Shown: piece by piece, positions 6,885 to 15,864 of the stretch
Layout: every line of letters starts with the position of its first letter
Numbering within the stretch: position 1 is the stretch's first letter
DNA from: Nocardiopsis suaedae
GTDB taxonomy: Bacteria; Actinomycetota; Actinomycetes; Streptosporangiales; Streptosporangiaceae
Reading direction: 5' to 3'
NCBI RefSeq assembly: GCF_027706745.1
Contig: NZ_JAQFWP010000018.1
Coordinates: 1-64,000, forward strand
Length of the DNA stretch: 64,000 nt
Notes under the pieces: generated by a model
Databases searched by the model: none
Told to the model about the DNA's origin: nothing
What the model saw: only the letters and a program-made list of their open reading frames with translations
Translations under genes and position numbers: made by a program

Positions 6885-9060
6885 CGAATCCGCCCAGGTC
6901 GGCCGGCCCCCACGGCAGCCACCGGGTCGCGTCCCGCCCGGATTCGGGGCGGACGAGCGCCACCGTGAACCCGTCCCCCGCCTGGGCCGGTGTGCGGAAG
7001 GCCGCCACCTCGGGCGCACGGTCCGGGGCGCTCGGGTGGAAGGCGGGGAACCGCCAGCCCGCCCCCTCCAGCGACGACATCTCCGACCCGTCGGCGACGC
7101 TCCACCGCCGCACCAGCCCGCCGGGCGCATTCGACGCCTGGGGGGAGAACGCCAGCGCCACCGTCGAGTCCCCGGTGAACGCCAACCAGTCCACGGGGCC
7201 GCTGTTCGGCGTGTACGGGAACTCCTGCAGCACGCTCTCCGTGTCCGGATTCCACACGACGACCGCCCCGCCGGTGGTGTAGGCGAGCAGGTCCCCCTGC
7301 CCGAAGGCCACGCGGGACGAGGACCGGTCCCCGCTCGGCTCGCGCACCGCGTAGTCGGCCTCACGGCGGCCCGTCCCCGTGTCGAGCAGCGCCACCGTCC
7401 TCGGGCCCGTGCCGGTGACGGCCGCCAACCGGCCGCCGTCCGCGTCGAGGTCGATGTCGAAGTAGGGGGAGTCGTCGCTCAGCAGCGGCTCCCCGCCCTC
7501 CGTGCGGAAGACCTCCAGGCGCCGCCGCCCCGCATCGTCGCCGCCGGTGACCGCGACCGTCCCGCCGTCACCGCTGACCGCGACGACCGGGTCCGCCAAC
7601 CCGCCCTCCACCTCGATCGGCGCGAGCTCTTCGCGGGCCTCCAGGTCCCAGGCGAGGATTCGGCCGCCCCCGGGGGCGACCTGTACGGCGATGCGCCCGT
7701 CGTCGCTGACGTCCATCCGCCGAGCGGTGCCGCCTCCGGTGGCGCCGTCGCCGCCGTAGCCGTGGCACGCGCCGTCGCCTCCGCTCAGCCGGGCGGTCTC
7801 CTCGCCCTGTTCGGTGTCGAACAGCGAGAGTCCGTAGTCCGACAGCATGAGAAGCTCTGGTCCGTACCCGACCCACGCCGCCCCGTGGACCCGCAGCGGG
7901 CCGTGGGCGCCGGAGCACTCCAGCCCCGCGAGCCCGTCGGCGACCCGCGGGGCCTCGGTCTCCCCGGCGCCGCCGATGACGCTGTCAGTGGGAACACCCC
8001 CGCTCAGCGGCTCGGCGGCACCGCCCCCGTCGGCCGCACCGGGCCGCCCCCCGCCCAGCAGGCCCCCGGCCGAGGCGGCGAACGCGCCGACCGCCAGCAT
8101 CACCACGGCGAGCGCGGCCGCCCCCGCCCACGCCCAGGGCGGCGGCGCCGTCCTCTGGATCCGGTCGGCCTCGGCCGCTCCGCGCGCGATCCCCTCGGCC
8201 ACCTTGGCGGGCAGCAGCACGGTGCGGGCGATCTCGGCCGCGTCCGGCGGGGCCGAGGCCCCCGGGGCGGCCAGCGCGGCGCGCACCTCGTCCAAGTCGG
8301 GCCGGTCCGCGGGGTCCTTGGCCAGGCAGGCCCGGACCAGCTCGGCGACGGCCCCCTCCAGCCCGCTCAGGTCGGGCTCCTCGCGCACGGAGCGGTCCAG
8401 CACCGCCATGGGGTCGCCGCCGCCGAACGGCCTGCGCCCCGTCGCCGCGTACAGCAGCACGCCGCCGAAGGCGAAGATGTCGCCGAGCGGCCCGGCGTCG
8501 CCGCCGGTGACCTGCTCGGGAGCCATGTAGCCGGGCGTCCCCAGGGCCTGCCCCGTCCCGGTGAGCGCGGTGGCGTCGGCGGCGCGGGCGATGCCGAAGT
8601 CGATGACCTGTGGGCCGCGCTCGCAGAGCAGCACGTTGGAGGGCTTGAGGTCGCGGTGGACCAGCCCGGCGGCGTGGATCGCGCGCAGCGCCTCGGCGAG
8701 CCCGGAGGCGAGCATCCGCAGCGGCTCCCCGCGGAACCCGCCCACTTCGCGAACGGCGCGGTCCAGGCTCAGCCCGGGGATGTACTCGGTCGCCATCCAG
8801 GGCACGGGGCCGTCGGTGCGCGCGTCGAGCACGCGTGCGGTGAACGGGCCGTGCACCCGCCCGGCGGCGGTGGCCTCGCGGCGGAAGCGCGCCCGGAACT
8901 CCTCGTCGTCGGCGAACTCGGCGCGGACGACCTTGACGGCGCTCAGACCGCCGCCCGGGGCGCGCCCGAGGTAGACGACGCCCATCCCGCCCGCTCCGAT
9001 CCGGCGCAGCAGCCGGTGGCCGCCGATCTCGCGGGGATCATCCGGCCCCAGGTCCCGCAC
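6880..9060 (-). CDS. transmembrane Ser/Thr protein kinase with propeller-like sensor region
   Basis: The 726-residue receptor kinase has a cytoplasmic N-terminal PknB-type kinase domain (about residues 12-270). It shows IGAGGMGVVYLG (ATP loop), VKVV (lysine), HRDLKPSN (catalytic loop), DFGIA and GTPGYMAPE. One membrane helix lies near residues 295-325 (WAWAGAAALAVVMLAVGAFA). The extracytoplasmic region of about 380 residues contains WD40/PQQ-like repeat blades such as VAVSGDGGTVAVTG and VAFGQGDLLAYTTGGAVVVWNPD, which suggests a beta-propeller sensor. The stop codon lies within the right terminal repeat of the MITE-like element. The ligand is unknown. Confidence 0.88.
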   Translation of the reverse strand: MRDLGPDDPREIGGHRLLRRIGAGGMGVVYLGRAPGGGLSAVKVVRAEFADDEEFRARFRREATAAGRVHGPFTARVLDARTDGPVPWMATEYIPGLSLDRAVREVGGFRGEPLRMLASGLAEALRAIHAAGLVHRDLKPSNVLLCERGPQVIDFGIARAADATALTGTGQALGTPGYMAPEQVTGGDAGPLGDIFAFGGVLLYAATGRRPFGGGDPMAVLDRSVREEPDLSGLEGAVAELVRACLAKDPADRPDLDEVRAALAAPGASAPPDAAEIARTVLLPAKVAEGIARGAAEADRIQRTAPPPWAWAGAAALAVVMLAVGAFAASAGGLLGGGRPGAADGGGAAEPLSGGVPTDSVIGGAGETEAPRVADGLAGLECSGAHGPLRVHGAAWVGYGPELLMLSDYGLSLFDTEQGEETARLSGGDGACHGYGGDGATGGGTARRMDVSDDGRIAVQVAPGGGRILAWDLEAREELAPIEVEGGLADPVVAVSGDGGTVAVTGGDDAGRRRLEVFRTEGGEPLLSDDSPYFDIDLDADGGRLAAVTGTGPRTVALLDTGTGRREADYAVREPSGDRSSSRVAFGQGDLLAYTTGGAVVVWNPDTESVLQEFPYTPNSGPVDWLAFTGDSTVALAFSPQASNAPGGLVRRWSVADGSEMSSLEGAGWRFPAFHPSAPDRAPEVAAFRTPAQAGDGFTVALVRPESGRDATRWLPWGPADLGGFA

Positions 9061-9179
9061 GCCAGACCGCCCTTTCCGTCGCCGCGCCCGCCCGGCGGGT
9101 CACGCTACCAGCCCGCAATGTCCCTTCTGTCGGATCCGCCGGGAAAGGGGGCGCGGAAGGAGGGAGGGGGTGCCGGGGG

Positions 9180-9962
9180 TCAGCCCAGAGGGCGGAGAAG
9201 GAGTTTGCGCCAGGTCTGCACGGTGCCGCTGGAGTCGGCCTGTTCGCCCGTCCACGTCCCTTCGATGCGGAAACCGGCGGCGGCGGAGAAATCCCTGAGG
9301 CGGTCGAGAGGATAGAAGAAGAAATGCCGACGGTGCACGGTGCTGTCGGCCATCGGCTCCGCGGAATGGCCGTCGCCCTCTTTGAGGGAGATCTGCGCGA
9401 ACCCGCCGGGGGCGAGTACGCGCAGGAATTCGCGCAGCGCCGCGACGAAATCCGCGGGGTCCATATGCAGGAGGACCGCCGAGCACCACACGGCCCCGAC
9501 GGAGGCGTCGTGCACGGGCAGGTCGCGGACATCGCCCACGACCGGACGGACCCGGGTGTGCGGCGGCTCGGCCTCCAGGAGCGCGGGGACGGCGTCGACG
9601 GCGACGACGTCCCGCCCGGCCCGGGCCATCTGGACGGCGTCGCGGCGGCATCCGGCCCCGGCGTCCAGGAGCGGCCCCGAACTCGCCCTGCAGAACTCGT
9701 GGATCTCCGTCCGCAAGGGGGAGTACGGGGTGAAACCCTTGGTCTTGCGCGCATACCACTCGGCGTACGCGGAATACGCCTCGACCGTCTCGGCCTGGTG
9801 TCCCTCCGCCGCGGAACGCGTATCGCCGCGGGGGCTGTCATGGAGTCGGATGGCGGCCTCCTGAAAGGTCCGAAGAAGGAGAATTCGGGTCGGTCCCGCT
9901 GTTCGGGACACCCGGTCGCCTCCGCCCGCGAACACCGGGGGCACGGGGAGTTCATCGCCCAT
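9180..9962 (-). CDS. class I SAM-dependent methyltransferase
   Basis: The 260-residue protein has a Rossmann-type methyltransferase core: motif I LLDAGAGCRRDAVQMA, motif II VVAVDAVPALLEA, VVGDVRDLP and the post-core LLHMDPADFVAALREFLRVLAPGG. The N-terminal segment AETVEAYSAYAEWYARK is usual for UbiE/Methyltransf_11 members. About 50 residues before it are low-confidence, and the GTG at codon 18 is an alternative start. It lies downstream of, but is not obviously co-regulated with, the kinase gene. The substrate is unknown. Confidence 0.78.
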   Translation of the reverse strand: MGDELPVPPVFAGGGDRVSRTAGPTRILLLRTFQEAAIRLHDSPRGDTRSAAEGHQAETVEAYSAYAEWYARKTKGFTPYSPLRTEIHEFCRASSGPLLDAGAGCRRDAVQMARAGRDVVAVDAVPALLEAEPPHTRVRPVVGDVRDLPVHDASVGAVWCSAVLLHMDPADFVAALREFLRVLAPGGFAQISLKEGDGHSAEPMADSTVHRRHFFFYPLDRLRDFSAAAGFRIEGTWTGEQADSSGTVQTWRKLLLRPLG

Positions 9963-10386
9963 GGCGGGAAAGCGGCCCGCTGCCGTCCGACCGGGTTCGG
10001 AAATAGTAGTTCAGCGATCACAGGGCGGGCCACCGGAACCAGGGGGCGGGGCAGGCGGGGCCGACAGTCCGTCGTGTGGCGCGGGCGCGTGTCGGCCGTC
10101 CCCTCGTCGGGATAGAGGATGATTCCCTCAATACGCGGAGAAAGCACGGAGGTGCGAAAACGCTTCCCCGGTCGGATTCACATTCTCATCCCTCTCGACT
10201 GTGAAAAAGGATCATGGGCCAGGGGGATTGACGCTCCGTATTCGGCTGCCTACATTCCCAAGGGAAGCGTTCGTCCGGCGTTCTCCGAACCCCCGTCCCC
10301 CTATTCGGCCGGCCGTGCCGGGCGGACGCACCACGGGACCGGCCCCACACCGGCCCCGCCCCACAATCCCCCGAAGGTGGTCCCCC
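9963..10386. other. 424-bp intergenic region with LacI-like motifs
   Basis: No convincing gene is present. The region carries GAAAACGCTTCCCCG (10156-10170) and, in opposite orientation, GGGAAGCGTTC (10262-10272). Both contain GGGAAGCGTT, resembling half of a LacI-family operator and related to the palindrome upstream of the GH12 gene. They are about 106 bp apart, upstream of the secreted DUF4360 gene. Confidence 0.4.
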
Positions 10387-11055
10387 ATGCCCAGAACCCG
10401 CCTGGCATCCACCGCCGCGGCCTTCGCCGCGGCCCTGGCCCTGTCCGCCGCCCCGGCGGTCGCCTCCGACGCCTCCGACGCCACCTGGCCCTTCCCGCCC
10501 ACCGAGCCCCCGCCGCCCGGCCAGGTCGAGATCGACCTGGTCAACGCGAACGGCTCCGGCTGCGCCCCCGGCACCGCCGCCGCCTCCGTGGCCCCCGACA
10601 AGACCGCGTTCACCGTCACCTACAGCGAGTACCTCGCCCAGGCGGGCGGCGGGTCGAGCCCCATCGACAGCCGGAAGAACTGCCAGCTCGCGGTCCTGGT
10701 GAGCGTCCCGCAGGGCTACACCTACGCCATCGCCCGCGCCGAGTACCGCGGCTACGCCGACCTCGCCGACGGCGCCACGGGCACCCAGAAGGCCAGCTAC
10801 TACTTCCAGGGCATGCCCCAGACCGAGGCCGTCACCCACGAGCTGCCCGGCCCCTACCAGGAGAACTGGCAGTTCAACGACCGGGCCAACGTGGCCATCT
10901 ACGCCCCCTGCAACGCCGAGCGCAACTTCAACATCAACACCGAGCTGCGGGTGGACGCCGGGTCCGACCCGGACCGGGTGAGCTGGATGGCCATGGACTC
11001 CACCGACGCCAGCATCACCACCACCTACGTCTTCTCGTGGAAGAAGTGCGACTGA
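10387..11055 (+). CDS. secreted DUF4360 domain protein
   Basis: The 222-residue precursor has a clear Sec signal peptide (RTRLASTAAAFAAALALSAAP, cleavage near AVA-SD) and a mature DUF4360-type domain. Its features are NGSGCAPGT at the start, TVTYSEYLAQAG, a central RKNCQLAVLVSVPQGYTYAI, YRGYADL and a final CNAERNFNINTELRV. Four cysteines are suited to two disulfides. GAAGGTGG lies six bases before the ATG. DUF4360 proteins are small secreted proteins of fungi and actinomycetes with unknown function. A perfect 15-bp hairpin follows the gene. Confidence 0.82.
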   Translation: MPRTRLASTAAAFAAALALSAAPAVASDASDATWPFPPTEPPPPGQVEIDLVNANGSGCAPGTAAASVAPDKTAFTVTYSEYLAQAGGGSSPIDSRKNCQLAVLVSVPQGYTYAIARAEYRGYADLADGATGTQKASYYFQGMPQTEAVTHELPGPYQENWQFNDRANVAIYAPCNAERNFNINTELRVDAGSDPDRVSWMAMDSTDASITTTYVFSWKKCD

Positions 11056-11075
11056 CCGGGTAGCCGTCGGCCGCC

Positions 11076-11109
11076 GTGCGCGCCCGGCCCGCCCGGGCCG
11101 GGCGCGCAC
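11076..11109. terminator. bidirectional hairpin terminator
   Basis: A perfect 15-bp stem (11076-11090 with 11095-11109, GTGCGCGCCCGGCCC and its complement) with a four-base loop sits between convergent genes, the DUF4360 gene and the GlxA-type regulator. Confidence 0.8.
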
Positions 11110-11118
11110 CCCCTCCCC

Positions 11119-12126
11119 TCACCCTGCGGAGCGCTCCCGGAACACCCGCCGGTAGGCCGCCGGGGACGTCCCCACCCGGCGCCGGAAGTGCTGCCGCAGC
11201 CCCGCGCCCGTGCCCAGGCCGGTGCGGGCCGCGACCGCCTCGACCGGCAGGTCGGTCGTCTCCAGCAGCTCGCGCGCCCGCGCCAGGCGCTGCCCGGTCA
11301 GCCACTTCAGGGGCGTCGTCCCCACCTGCTCGGCGAAGCGGCGCCCGAAGGTGCGCGTGCTCATCCCCGCCCGCTCCGCCAGCTCCGCGACGGCCAACGG
11401 CTCCTCCAGGCGCCCGGCCGCCCACTCCAGCACCTCGGCGAAGGGGTCGGCCGGGCGCGCCGCCTCCGCCCGCGCCGGGACGAACTGCGACTGGCCGCCC
11501 TCCCGGTGCGGGGCGACGACCATCCGCCGCCCGACGTCGGCCGCGGCCGACGCCCCGAAGTCCGTGCGCACGATGTGCAGGCACAGGTCGATGGCGGAGG
11601 CCGTCCCCGCGCTGGTGAGCACGGACCCCTCGTCGACGTAGATCGACCGCTCGGTGACCCGTACCCGGGGATGGCGGCGCCGCAGCTCATCGGCGTACAT
11701 CCAGTGCGTGGTGGCCTCGCGGCCGTCGAGGAGCCCCGCCTCGGCCAGCACGAACGCGCCCGAGCACAGGCCCGCGACCCGTGCGCCGCGCTCGTGGGCG
11801 GACCGCAGGGCCTCCAGCAGCGCGCGCGGCGGGCGGTAGGACGGCATCACGCACGCCGGGACCACGACCAGGTCGGCGGACTCCACCGCCTCCAGCCCGT
11901 GCTCGGGGAGGAGCCGCAGCCCGCCCGCGGCGCGGTGCGGTCCCGTGCCGGTGCCGCACAGCACCACCTCGTACCAGCGGGGGTCCAGGTCCCGCCGGTC
12001 GGTACCGAACACACCGCTGGGCACGGCCAGCTCGAACATGGGGCAGTCCTCGAGGACGGGCACGACGACACGGATCCGCTTCGCGGGCGCGCCCTCCGGG
12101 TGCCCGGCGCCTTCCACCTCGCTCAT
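11119..12126 (-). CDS. GlxA-family AraC-type regulator (DJ-1/PfpI plus AraC HTH)
   Basis: The 335-residue regulator has an N-terminal class I glutamine amidotransferase-like (DJ-1/PfpI) domain (about residues 17-190), including VVVPACVMPSYR and the nucleophile-elbow-like GLCSGAFVLAEAGLL. A C-terminal AraC/XylS DNA-binding domain (about 225-330) follows, with LAERAGMSTRTFGRRFAEQ, GTTPLKWL and AGLRQHFRRRVGTSPAAYRR. The ATG at 12126 matches the family N-terminus; upstream sequence in frame is low-complexity. It is divergent from an MFS transporter 113 bp away, which is its most likely target. The ligand is unknown. Confidence 0.87.
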   Translation of the reverse strand: MSEVEGAGHPEGAPAKRIRVVVPVLEDCPMFELAVPSGVFGTDRRDLDPRWYEVVLCGTGTGPHRAAGGLRLLPEHGLEAVESADLVVVPACVMPSYRPPRALLEALRSAHERGARVAGLCSGAFVLAEAGLLDGREATTHWMYADELRRRHPRVRVTERSIYVDEGSVLTSAGTASAIDLCLHIVRTDFGASAAADVGRRMVVAPHREGGQSQFVPARAEAARPADPFAEVLEWAAGRLEEPLAVAELAERAGMSTRTFGRRFAEQVGTTPLKWLTGQRLARARELLETTDLPVEAVAARTGLGTGAGLRQHFRRRVGTSPAAYRRVFRERSAG

Positions 12127-12239
12127 GGCGTGAATCTCTCGGACCGTGACGTTTCCGCCAATGGTGCGCCGCGACCCGCGAATCCATGCTGGCCGGGCGT
12201 GATCGCACAGGACACCGGGAGACGGGGAGCGGAGGACCG

Positions 12240-13487
12240 ATGACGGACGGTCGGCAGGCGCGGCGGCGGGACGGCCGCCCCGCGGAGTGGAAGGTGGCGC
12301 TGGCCGGGGTGGCGACCATCGGTGTGGGGTTCGGGTTCGCCCGCTACGGCTACGGCCTGTTCCTGCCCGAGATCCGCGCGGAGTTCGGGCTGTCGGTCGC
12401 GGAGGTCGGCCTGGTCGGCAGTGCCACCTACCTCGGGTACCTCGCCGCCCTCGTCCTGGTCGGGCTGCTCGCCGGAACGGTCGGACCCCGGCTGCCGGTC
12501 GTCGCCGCGGGCGCCTCGGCCGCCGTCGGGATGGGGGCGGTCGCCGTCGCCGACCACCCCGCCGTCGCCGTGGCGGGGCTGGTCCTGGCGGGAACCAGCT
12601 CGGGGTGGGCGTGGGCGCCCTACTCCGACGCGGTGCAGCTCCTCGCACCGGAGGAGCGCCGCGCCGGCCTGCTGGCGCTGCTGCCCACCGGGACCGCCTT
12701 CGGGACCGCCGTCGCGGGCGTGCTGGCCCTGGCCGCACGCGGGGGCGACTGGCGGCACGCGTGGCTCGCGTTCGCCGCGGTGGCGGTGGTGGTGACGCTG
12801 TACAACGCGCGCCTGATCCCCGGCACCCCGGTGCGCCCCGCCGACGGGGGGCGGAGCGCGCGCTCGGGGCCGCGCGCCTTCCTGCGCCCGGAGGCGGCCC
12901 CGCTGCTGACCACGGCCCTGTCCTACGGGCTGATCGGGTCGGTGTACTGGACCTTCGCGGTCGAGGCGGTCACCGCTTCGGGCTCGGGGGTCGACGCGGC
13001 ACCGCTCTTCTGGACGCTGATGGGCGTCGCCGGGGTCGGCGGGCTGGCCTCCGGGCGCCTGTTCGACCGGCTCGGCCTGCGCCGGTCGCACACCGTGCTG
13101 TTCGCGGCCCTGGCGGCGGCGGTCGGCCTACTGGCGGCCGTGCCCGGACCGCTCCCGGCGGCGGTCCCGGCGGCACTGTCCGCGGTGCTGTACGGACCCG
13201 CGTTCATGGCGGTGTCCGGCCTCCTCGCCGTGGCGAGCCTGCGCCTGTTCCCGGAGCGCCCCGCCGCCGGGTTCAGCGGCGTCGTCTTCTTCCTCGGGGT
13301 GGGCACCGTCGTCGGACCGGCTGCGCTGGGCGCGGTGGCCGACGCCTACGGGCTCCGGGCGGCGTTCCTCGCCACCGCCGGGATCGCCCTGCTCACTCTG
13401 CCGATGCGCGGAGCACGGCGCCCGGCCCCCTCCGGCCCCGCCGAAGCGGCGGGGGAGAGGGCGGGCGCCGTGTGCGGCCGTTCGTGA
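12240..13487 (+). CDS. MFS transporter, YbfB/YjiJ family
   Basis: The 415-residue protein has about twelve hydrophobic helices. Its first helix, GVGFGFARYGYGLFLPEIR, is the hallmark of the YbfB/YjiJ branch of the major facilitator superfamily. A short cytoplasmic Arg-rich loop lies after helix 2 and an acidic/basic loop (GRLFDRLGLRRSH) after helix 8. GGAGGA lies just before the ATG. It is divergently arranged with the GlxA-type regulator, suggesting regulation by it. Substrates of this branch are poorly known; drug or metabolite export is a guess. Confidence 0.82.
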   Translation: MTDGRQARRRDGRPAEWKVALAGVATIGVGFGFARYGYGLFLPEIRAEFGLSVAEVGLVGSATYLGYLAALVLVGLLAGTVGPRLPVVAAGASAAVGMGAVAVADHPAVAVAGLVLAGTSSGWAWAPYSDAVQLLAPEERRAGLLALLPTGTAFGTAVAGVLALAARGGDWRHAWLAFAAVAVVVTLYNARLIPGTPVRPADGGRSARSGPRAFLRPEAAPLLTTALSYGLIGSVYWTFAVEAVTASGSGVDAAPLFWTLMGVAGVGGLASGRLFDRLGLRRSHTVLFAALAAAVGLLAAVPGPLPAAVPAALSAVLYGPAFMAVSGLLAVASLRLFPERPAAGFSGVVFFLGVGTVVGPAALGAVADAYGLRAAFLATAGIALLTLPMRGARRPAPSGPAEAAGERAGAVCGRS

Positions 13488-13497
13488 GGGGGACGGG

Positions 13498-13968
13498 TCA
13501 GGCCCGCTTGTTCTCCTCGTAGTAGCGCGCCATCTGCTCCCAGTAGACCATCGTCAGGCCCATCATGACCGCGGTCCCGGCCACCGCCGGGACCGCCTTG
13601 CGGCGCCACGCGGCGGCCACCGCGACCGTGTTGGCCGCCGACGCCACGGCCTGGACCGCCAGCGCGGCGTCCTTGGGGCGCTCGGCGATCCACTGCTCTT
13701 CACCGAGCATGGCCTTGGTCGCCCAGGCGGAGTCGTCCTTGGGGTCGGGGAAGATCACCGGGTTCACCGCGAACCACGCCCCGACGGCGACGGCGTGCTT
13801 CCAGCTCCGCGTCCATACCGGGACGAGGATGAGCGGCGTGGTGGCCCACCGGGTCCAGGCGCTCCACGGGTTGCAGTGCCGCGCGAACACCGCCCGCCGA
13901 GCGCGCGCGATGAACCCCGCGTCCTCGCCGGATGCGCCGGATGCGCCGGGGGAGGAGAGCTGTGCCAT
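13498..13968 (-). CDS. DUF6653-like membrane protein
   Basis: The 156-residue protein has the pattern FARHCNPWSAWTRW near residue 30, two hydrophobic stretches (TTPLILVPVWTRS and VAVGAWFAVNPVIFPDP), a conserved SAWATKAMLGEEQW, and a final hydrophobic segment before YWEQMARYYEENKRA. This agrees with the actinobacterial family annotated as DUF6653. The ATG at 13968 is chosen because CGGAGG lies six bases upstream. It ends ten bases from the convergent MFS gene, with no room for a separate terminator. Function is unknown. Confidence 0.68.
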   Translation of the reverse strand: MAQLSSPGASGASGEDAGFIARARRAVFARHCNPWSAWTRWATTPLILVPVWTRSWKHAVAVGAWFAVNPVIFPDPKDDSAWATKAMLGEEQWIAERPKDAALAVQAVASAANTVAVAAAWRRKAVPAVAGTAVMMGLTMVYWEQMARYYEENKRA

Positions 13969-14089
13969 GGTCGGCCTCCGAATCGACATCGAACACTCGG
14001 ACAACTTCGCCGACCAGGCTTCCCGGCTCACCGGAAAGGGACGCTACTCCGGTCGCACCGAAGGGGCAATGGTCTTCGGGCCCGCCGCG

Positions 14090-14911
14090 TCACCCCTTCG
14101 TGACGCTGTAGGCGTTGGTCTGCAGCTCTCCCGATCCCTGGAAGACCTCGATGCCCGACTGGACACTGGACAGGTGCTGGTCCCAGGAGAGCGATCCCCG
14201 GGCGGCCAGGTGGTCCGTGAACGCGGTCAGGTCGCCGGTGAAGGAGTCGGTCCCGCTCGTGTGCACGAACGAGTGGACGTGCCAGAGGAGCTGTCCGTCG
14301 TCACCCCTGATCTCGCCGCGGTAGAGGTCCCACTGCTCGCCGCCGACGGTCACCGTGTCGATCCTCTGGCCCAGGGGTCCGGCGCCGTGGTGCGCCGACA
14401 GCCAGACCATCACCTCGTCGCTGGGGTCGTCCTCCCAGGTCGGATCGGGGACGTCGTGGACCCACATGTCGTAGGCGACCGAGGCGGGGCCATCGGTCCG
14501 GATGTCGTAGTCCCACGTGGTGGTCAGGGGCTCCTCCGTCCACAGCGGGACCGGGAGCCCGGTGTTCTCCGCGTTCCAGCCCCAGTGCCATCCGAGCACC
14601 GAGCTGACGTAGGACTTCACCTCGTAGGGCTCGCCGCCCCACTGCCACTCGGTGCGCCACCCGATGGTGTCGCCGCTCTGGTACAGGTCCTCGACGCACT
14701 GGGAGCCGGACCCGGCGTCCTGCCCCCACAGGTTGTTGTTGAGCCAGTACTTGCCCATGGGGATCGTGTCGAACGGTTCGCAGACGGTGGCGGCCGCGTG
14801 TGGGCCCTCGGAGGCGGCCGCGGCCGTTCCGGAGGTGAGCGCGGCGGTGGTCAGGAGCAGTGCGGCCGCCCCTGCGCCGAGGCGGGCAGGGGTGCGGGGG
14901 GTCGTGGCCAT
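14090..14911 (-). CDS. secreted GH12 endoglucanase (cellulase / xyloglucanase type)
   Basis: The 273-residue precursor has a signal peptide (RLGAGAAALLLTTAAL, cleavage near AAA-SE). The mature GH12 jelly-roll domain has WLNNNLWGQDAGSGSQC at its start, typical of the family. The catalytic nucleophile lies in DEVMVWL (Glu near residue 165) and the acid/base in SGIEVFQGSGEL (Glu near 254), and the final strand is TNAYSVTKG. It hydrolyses internal beta-1,4-glucosidic bonds outside the cell. AGGAG lies nine bases before the ATG at 14911, and a LacI-type palindrome lies 65 bp further upstream. Confidence 0.9.
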   Translation of the reverse strand: MATTPRTPARLGAGAAALLLTTAALTSGTAAAASEGPHAAATVCEPFDTIPMGKYWLNNNLWGQDAGSGSQCVEDLYQSGDTIGWRTEWQWGGEPYEVKSYVSSVLGWHWGWNAENTGLPVPLWTEEPLTTTWDYDIRTDGPASVAYDMWVHDVPDPTWEDDPSDEVMVWLSAHHGAGPLGQRIDTVTVGGEQWDLYRGEIRGDDGQLLWHVHSFVHTSGTDSFTGDLTAFTDHLAARGSLSWDQHLSSVQSGIEVFQGSGELQTNAYSVTKG

Positions 14912-15218
14912 GGGGGTGCTCTCCTGTTCTCCTAGCGGGGGGAGAAAAGGGGGCGGGGAGGCGCGACGCTCATGAGGGAAGCGCTTTCCTTCACCTCGGA
15001 CCGCCCCGGGGAGGCCGACTCTACGGCGCGGCGGCGGGCGCGGCAATCGCCCCCGGGGGCCCTTCTTCTCCGGGCGGGGCGTCCAGTCCGGTCGGCGGGG
15101 CCGACGAATTTCATCACTCCATGTAAACGGATGATGATTCTGAGTTAGAGTCCCGTTCGGGCGACCGCCCGCCGGGCCGCCCGACCCCCGACGTCCTCCC
15201 GACCGCGCCAGGAGACCG
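14912..15218. other. divergent intergenic region between GH12 and CAP genes
   Basis: The 307-bp gap holds the GH12 ribosome site and the LacI-type palindrome near its left end. An A/T-richer stretch at 15108-15150, including TGTAAACGGATGATGATT, is a likely promoter for the CAP gene. No gene is seen. Confidence 0.4.
14976..14989. promoter_or_regulatory. LacI-type operator upstream of the GH12 gene
   Basis: GGGAAGCGCTTTCC is a palindrome with one mismatched pair and the central AGCGCT core of LacI-family sites. It shares that core with the perfect CelR box at 17636-17649 but differs in the flanks, so it may be a weak CelR site or the site of a related sugar regulator. Confidence 0.5.
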
Positions 15219-15836
15219 ATGCGTTCCCGACTCCTTCCGCTCCTCCCGCTCTTCACCACGGCCGTCCTCGTCGGCCCCGCGGCCCCCGCCCCGGCGGACG
15301 CCGCGAACACCGAGCACGCCGGAACCGGCTCCGTGCGCCCGGCCTTCCCCGACAGCACCGACGACGTCTTCCTGGGCGAGGCGGTCGAGGCCGCCAACGC
15401 CCACCGTGCGCGGCACGGCGCGCCCCCGCTCGAACCGGACGGAGAGCTCAACGCCCACGCCCTCGAGCGCGCCCGGGAGTTCTCCGAGTACGAAGGGCTC
15501 GACGAGGGCCACAGGGGGCGGCAGCCGGGACGCGGCGAGACCGTCTACTACTCCGCCTCGACCGACCCCGGCGCCGCACCGGGCGGCGGCGACGCCGTCG
15601 ACCACTGGTACGCGGCCAACGAGGAGTACGACTACGGCGCCCCGGGCTTCTCGTCGGAGACGGGCCAGTTCACCCAGCTCGTGTGGAAGGCGACGACCGA
15701 GGTCGGCGCGGCGCGCGTCAGCGAGCCCGTGTCGGAGCAGGACACCTGGCGCGAGCACTACGTCGTCCTCGTCTACTCGCCGCCCGGAAACATGCGCGGT
15801 GAGTACGAGGAGAACGTGCTTCCGCCGGAGGGGTGA
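15219..15836 (+). CDS. secreted CAP/SCP-domain protein
   Basis: The 205-residue precursor has a signal peptide (RSRLLPLLPLFTTAVLVG, cleavage near ADA-AN). Its CAP (CRISP/antigen 5/PR-1) domain is shown by EAVEAANAHRARHGAPPL, ELNAHALERAREFSEYEGL, ETVYYS, the diagnostic TGQFTQLVWKATTEVG (about residues 145-160) and YVVLVYSPPGNMRGEY at the end. The core His is present in AHRARHG. The extracellular role of bacterial CAP proteins is unclear (stress, adhesion or hydrolysis have been proposed). It is divergent from the GH12 gene across a 307-bp gap. Confidence 0.86.
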   Translation: MRSRLLPLLPLFTTAVLVGPAAPAPADAANTEHAGTGSVRPAFPDSTDDVFLGEAVEAANAHRARHGAPPLEPDGELNAHALERAREFSEYEGLDEGHRGRQPGRGETVYYSASTDPGAAPGGGDAVDHWYAANEEYDYGAPGFSSETGQFTQLVWKATTEVGAARVSEPVSEQDTWREHYVVLVYSPPGNMRGEYEENVLPPEG

Positions 15837-15864
15837 GCGCCGCCGGGCGGCCGGGGCGTCCGGC

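Noticed and set aside
10119-11063. Open frame starting upstream of the DUF4360 gene with GGAGGTGCGAAAACG as apparent start
   Set aside because: It runs out of frame through the DUF4360 gene and has no recognisable protein features; the ribosome-like sequence is too close to the GTG.
11128-11137. GGAGCGCTCC, core of a CelR-like box
   Set aside because: It is inside the last codons of the GlxA-type regulator (ERSAG) and not near a promoter; most likely chance.
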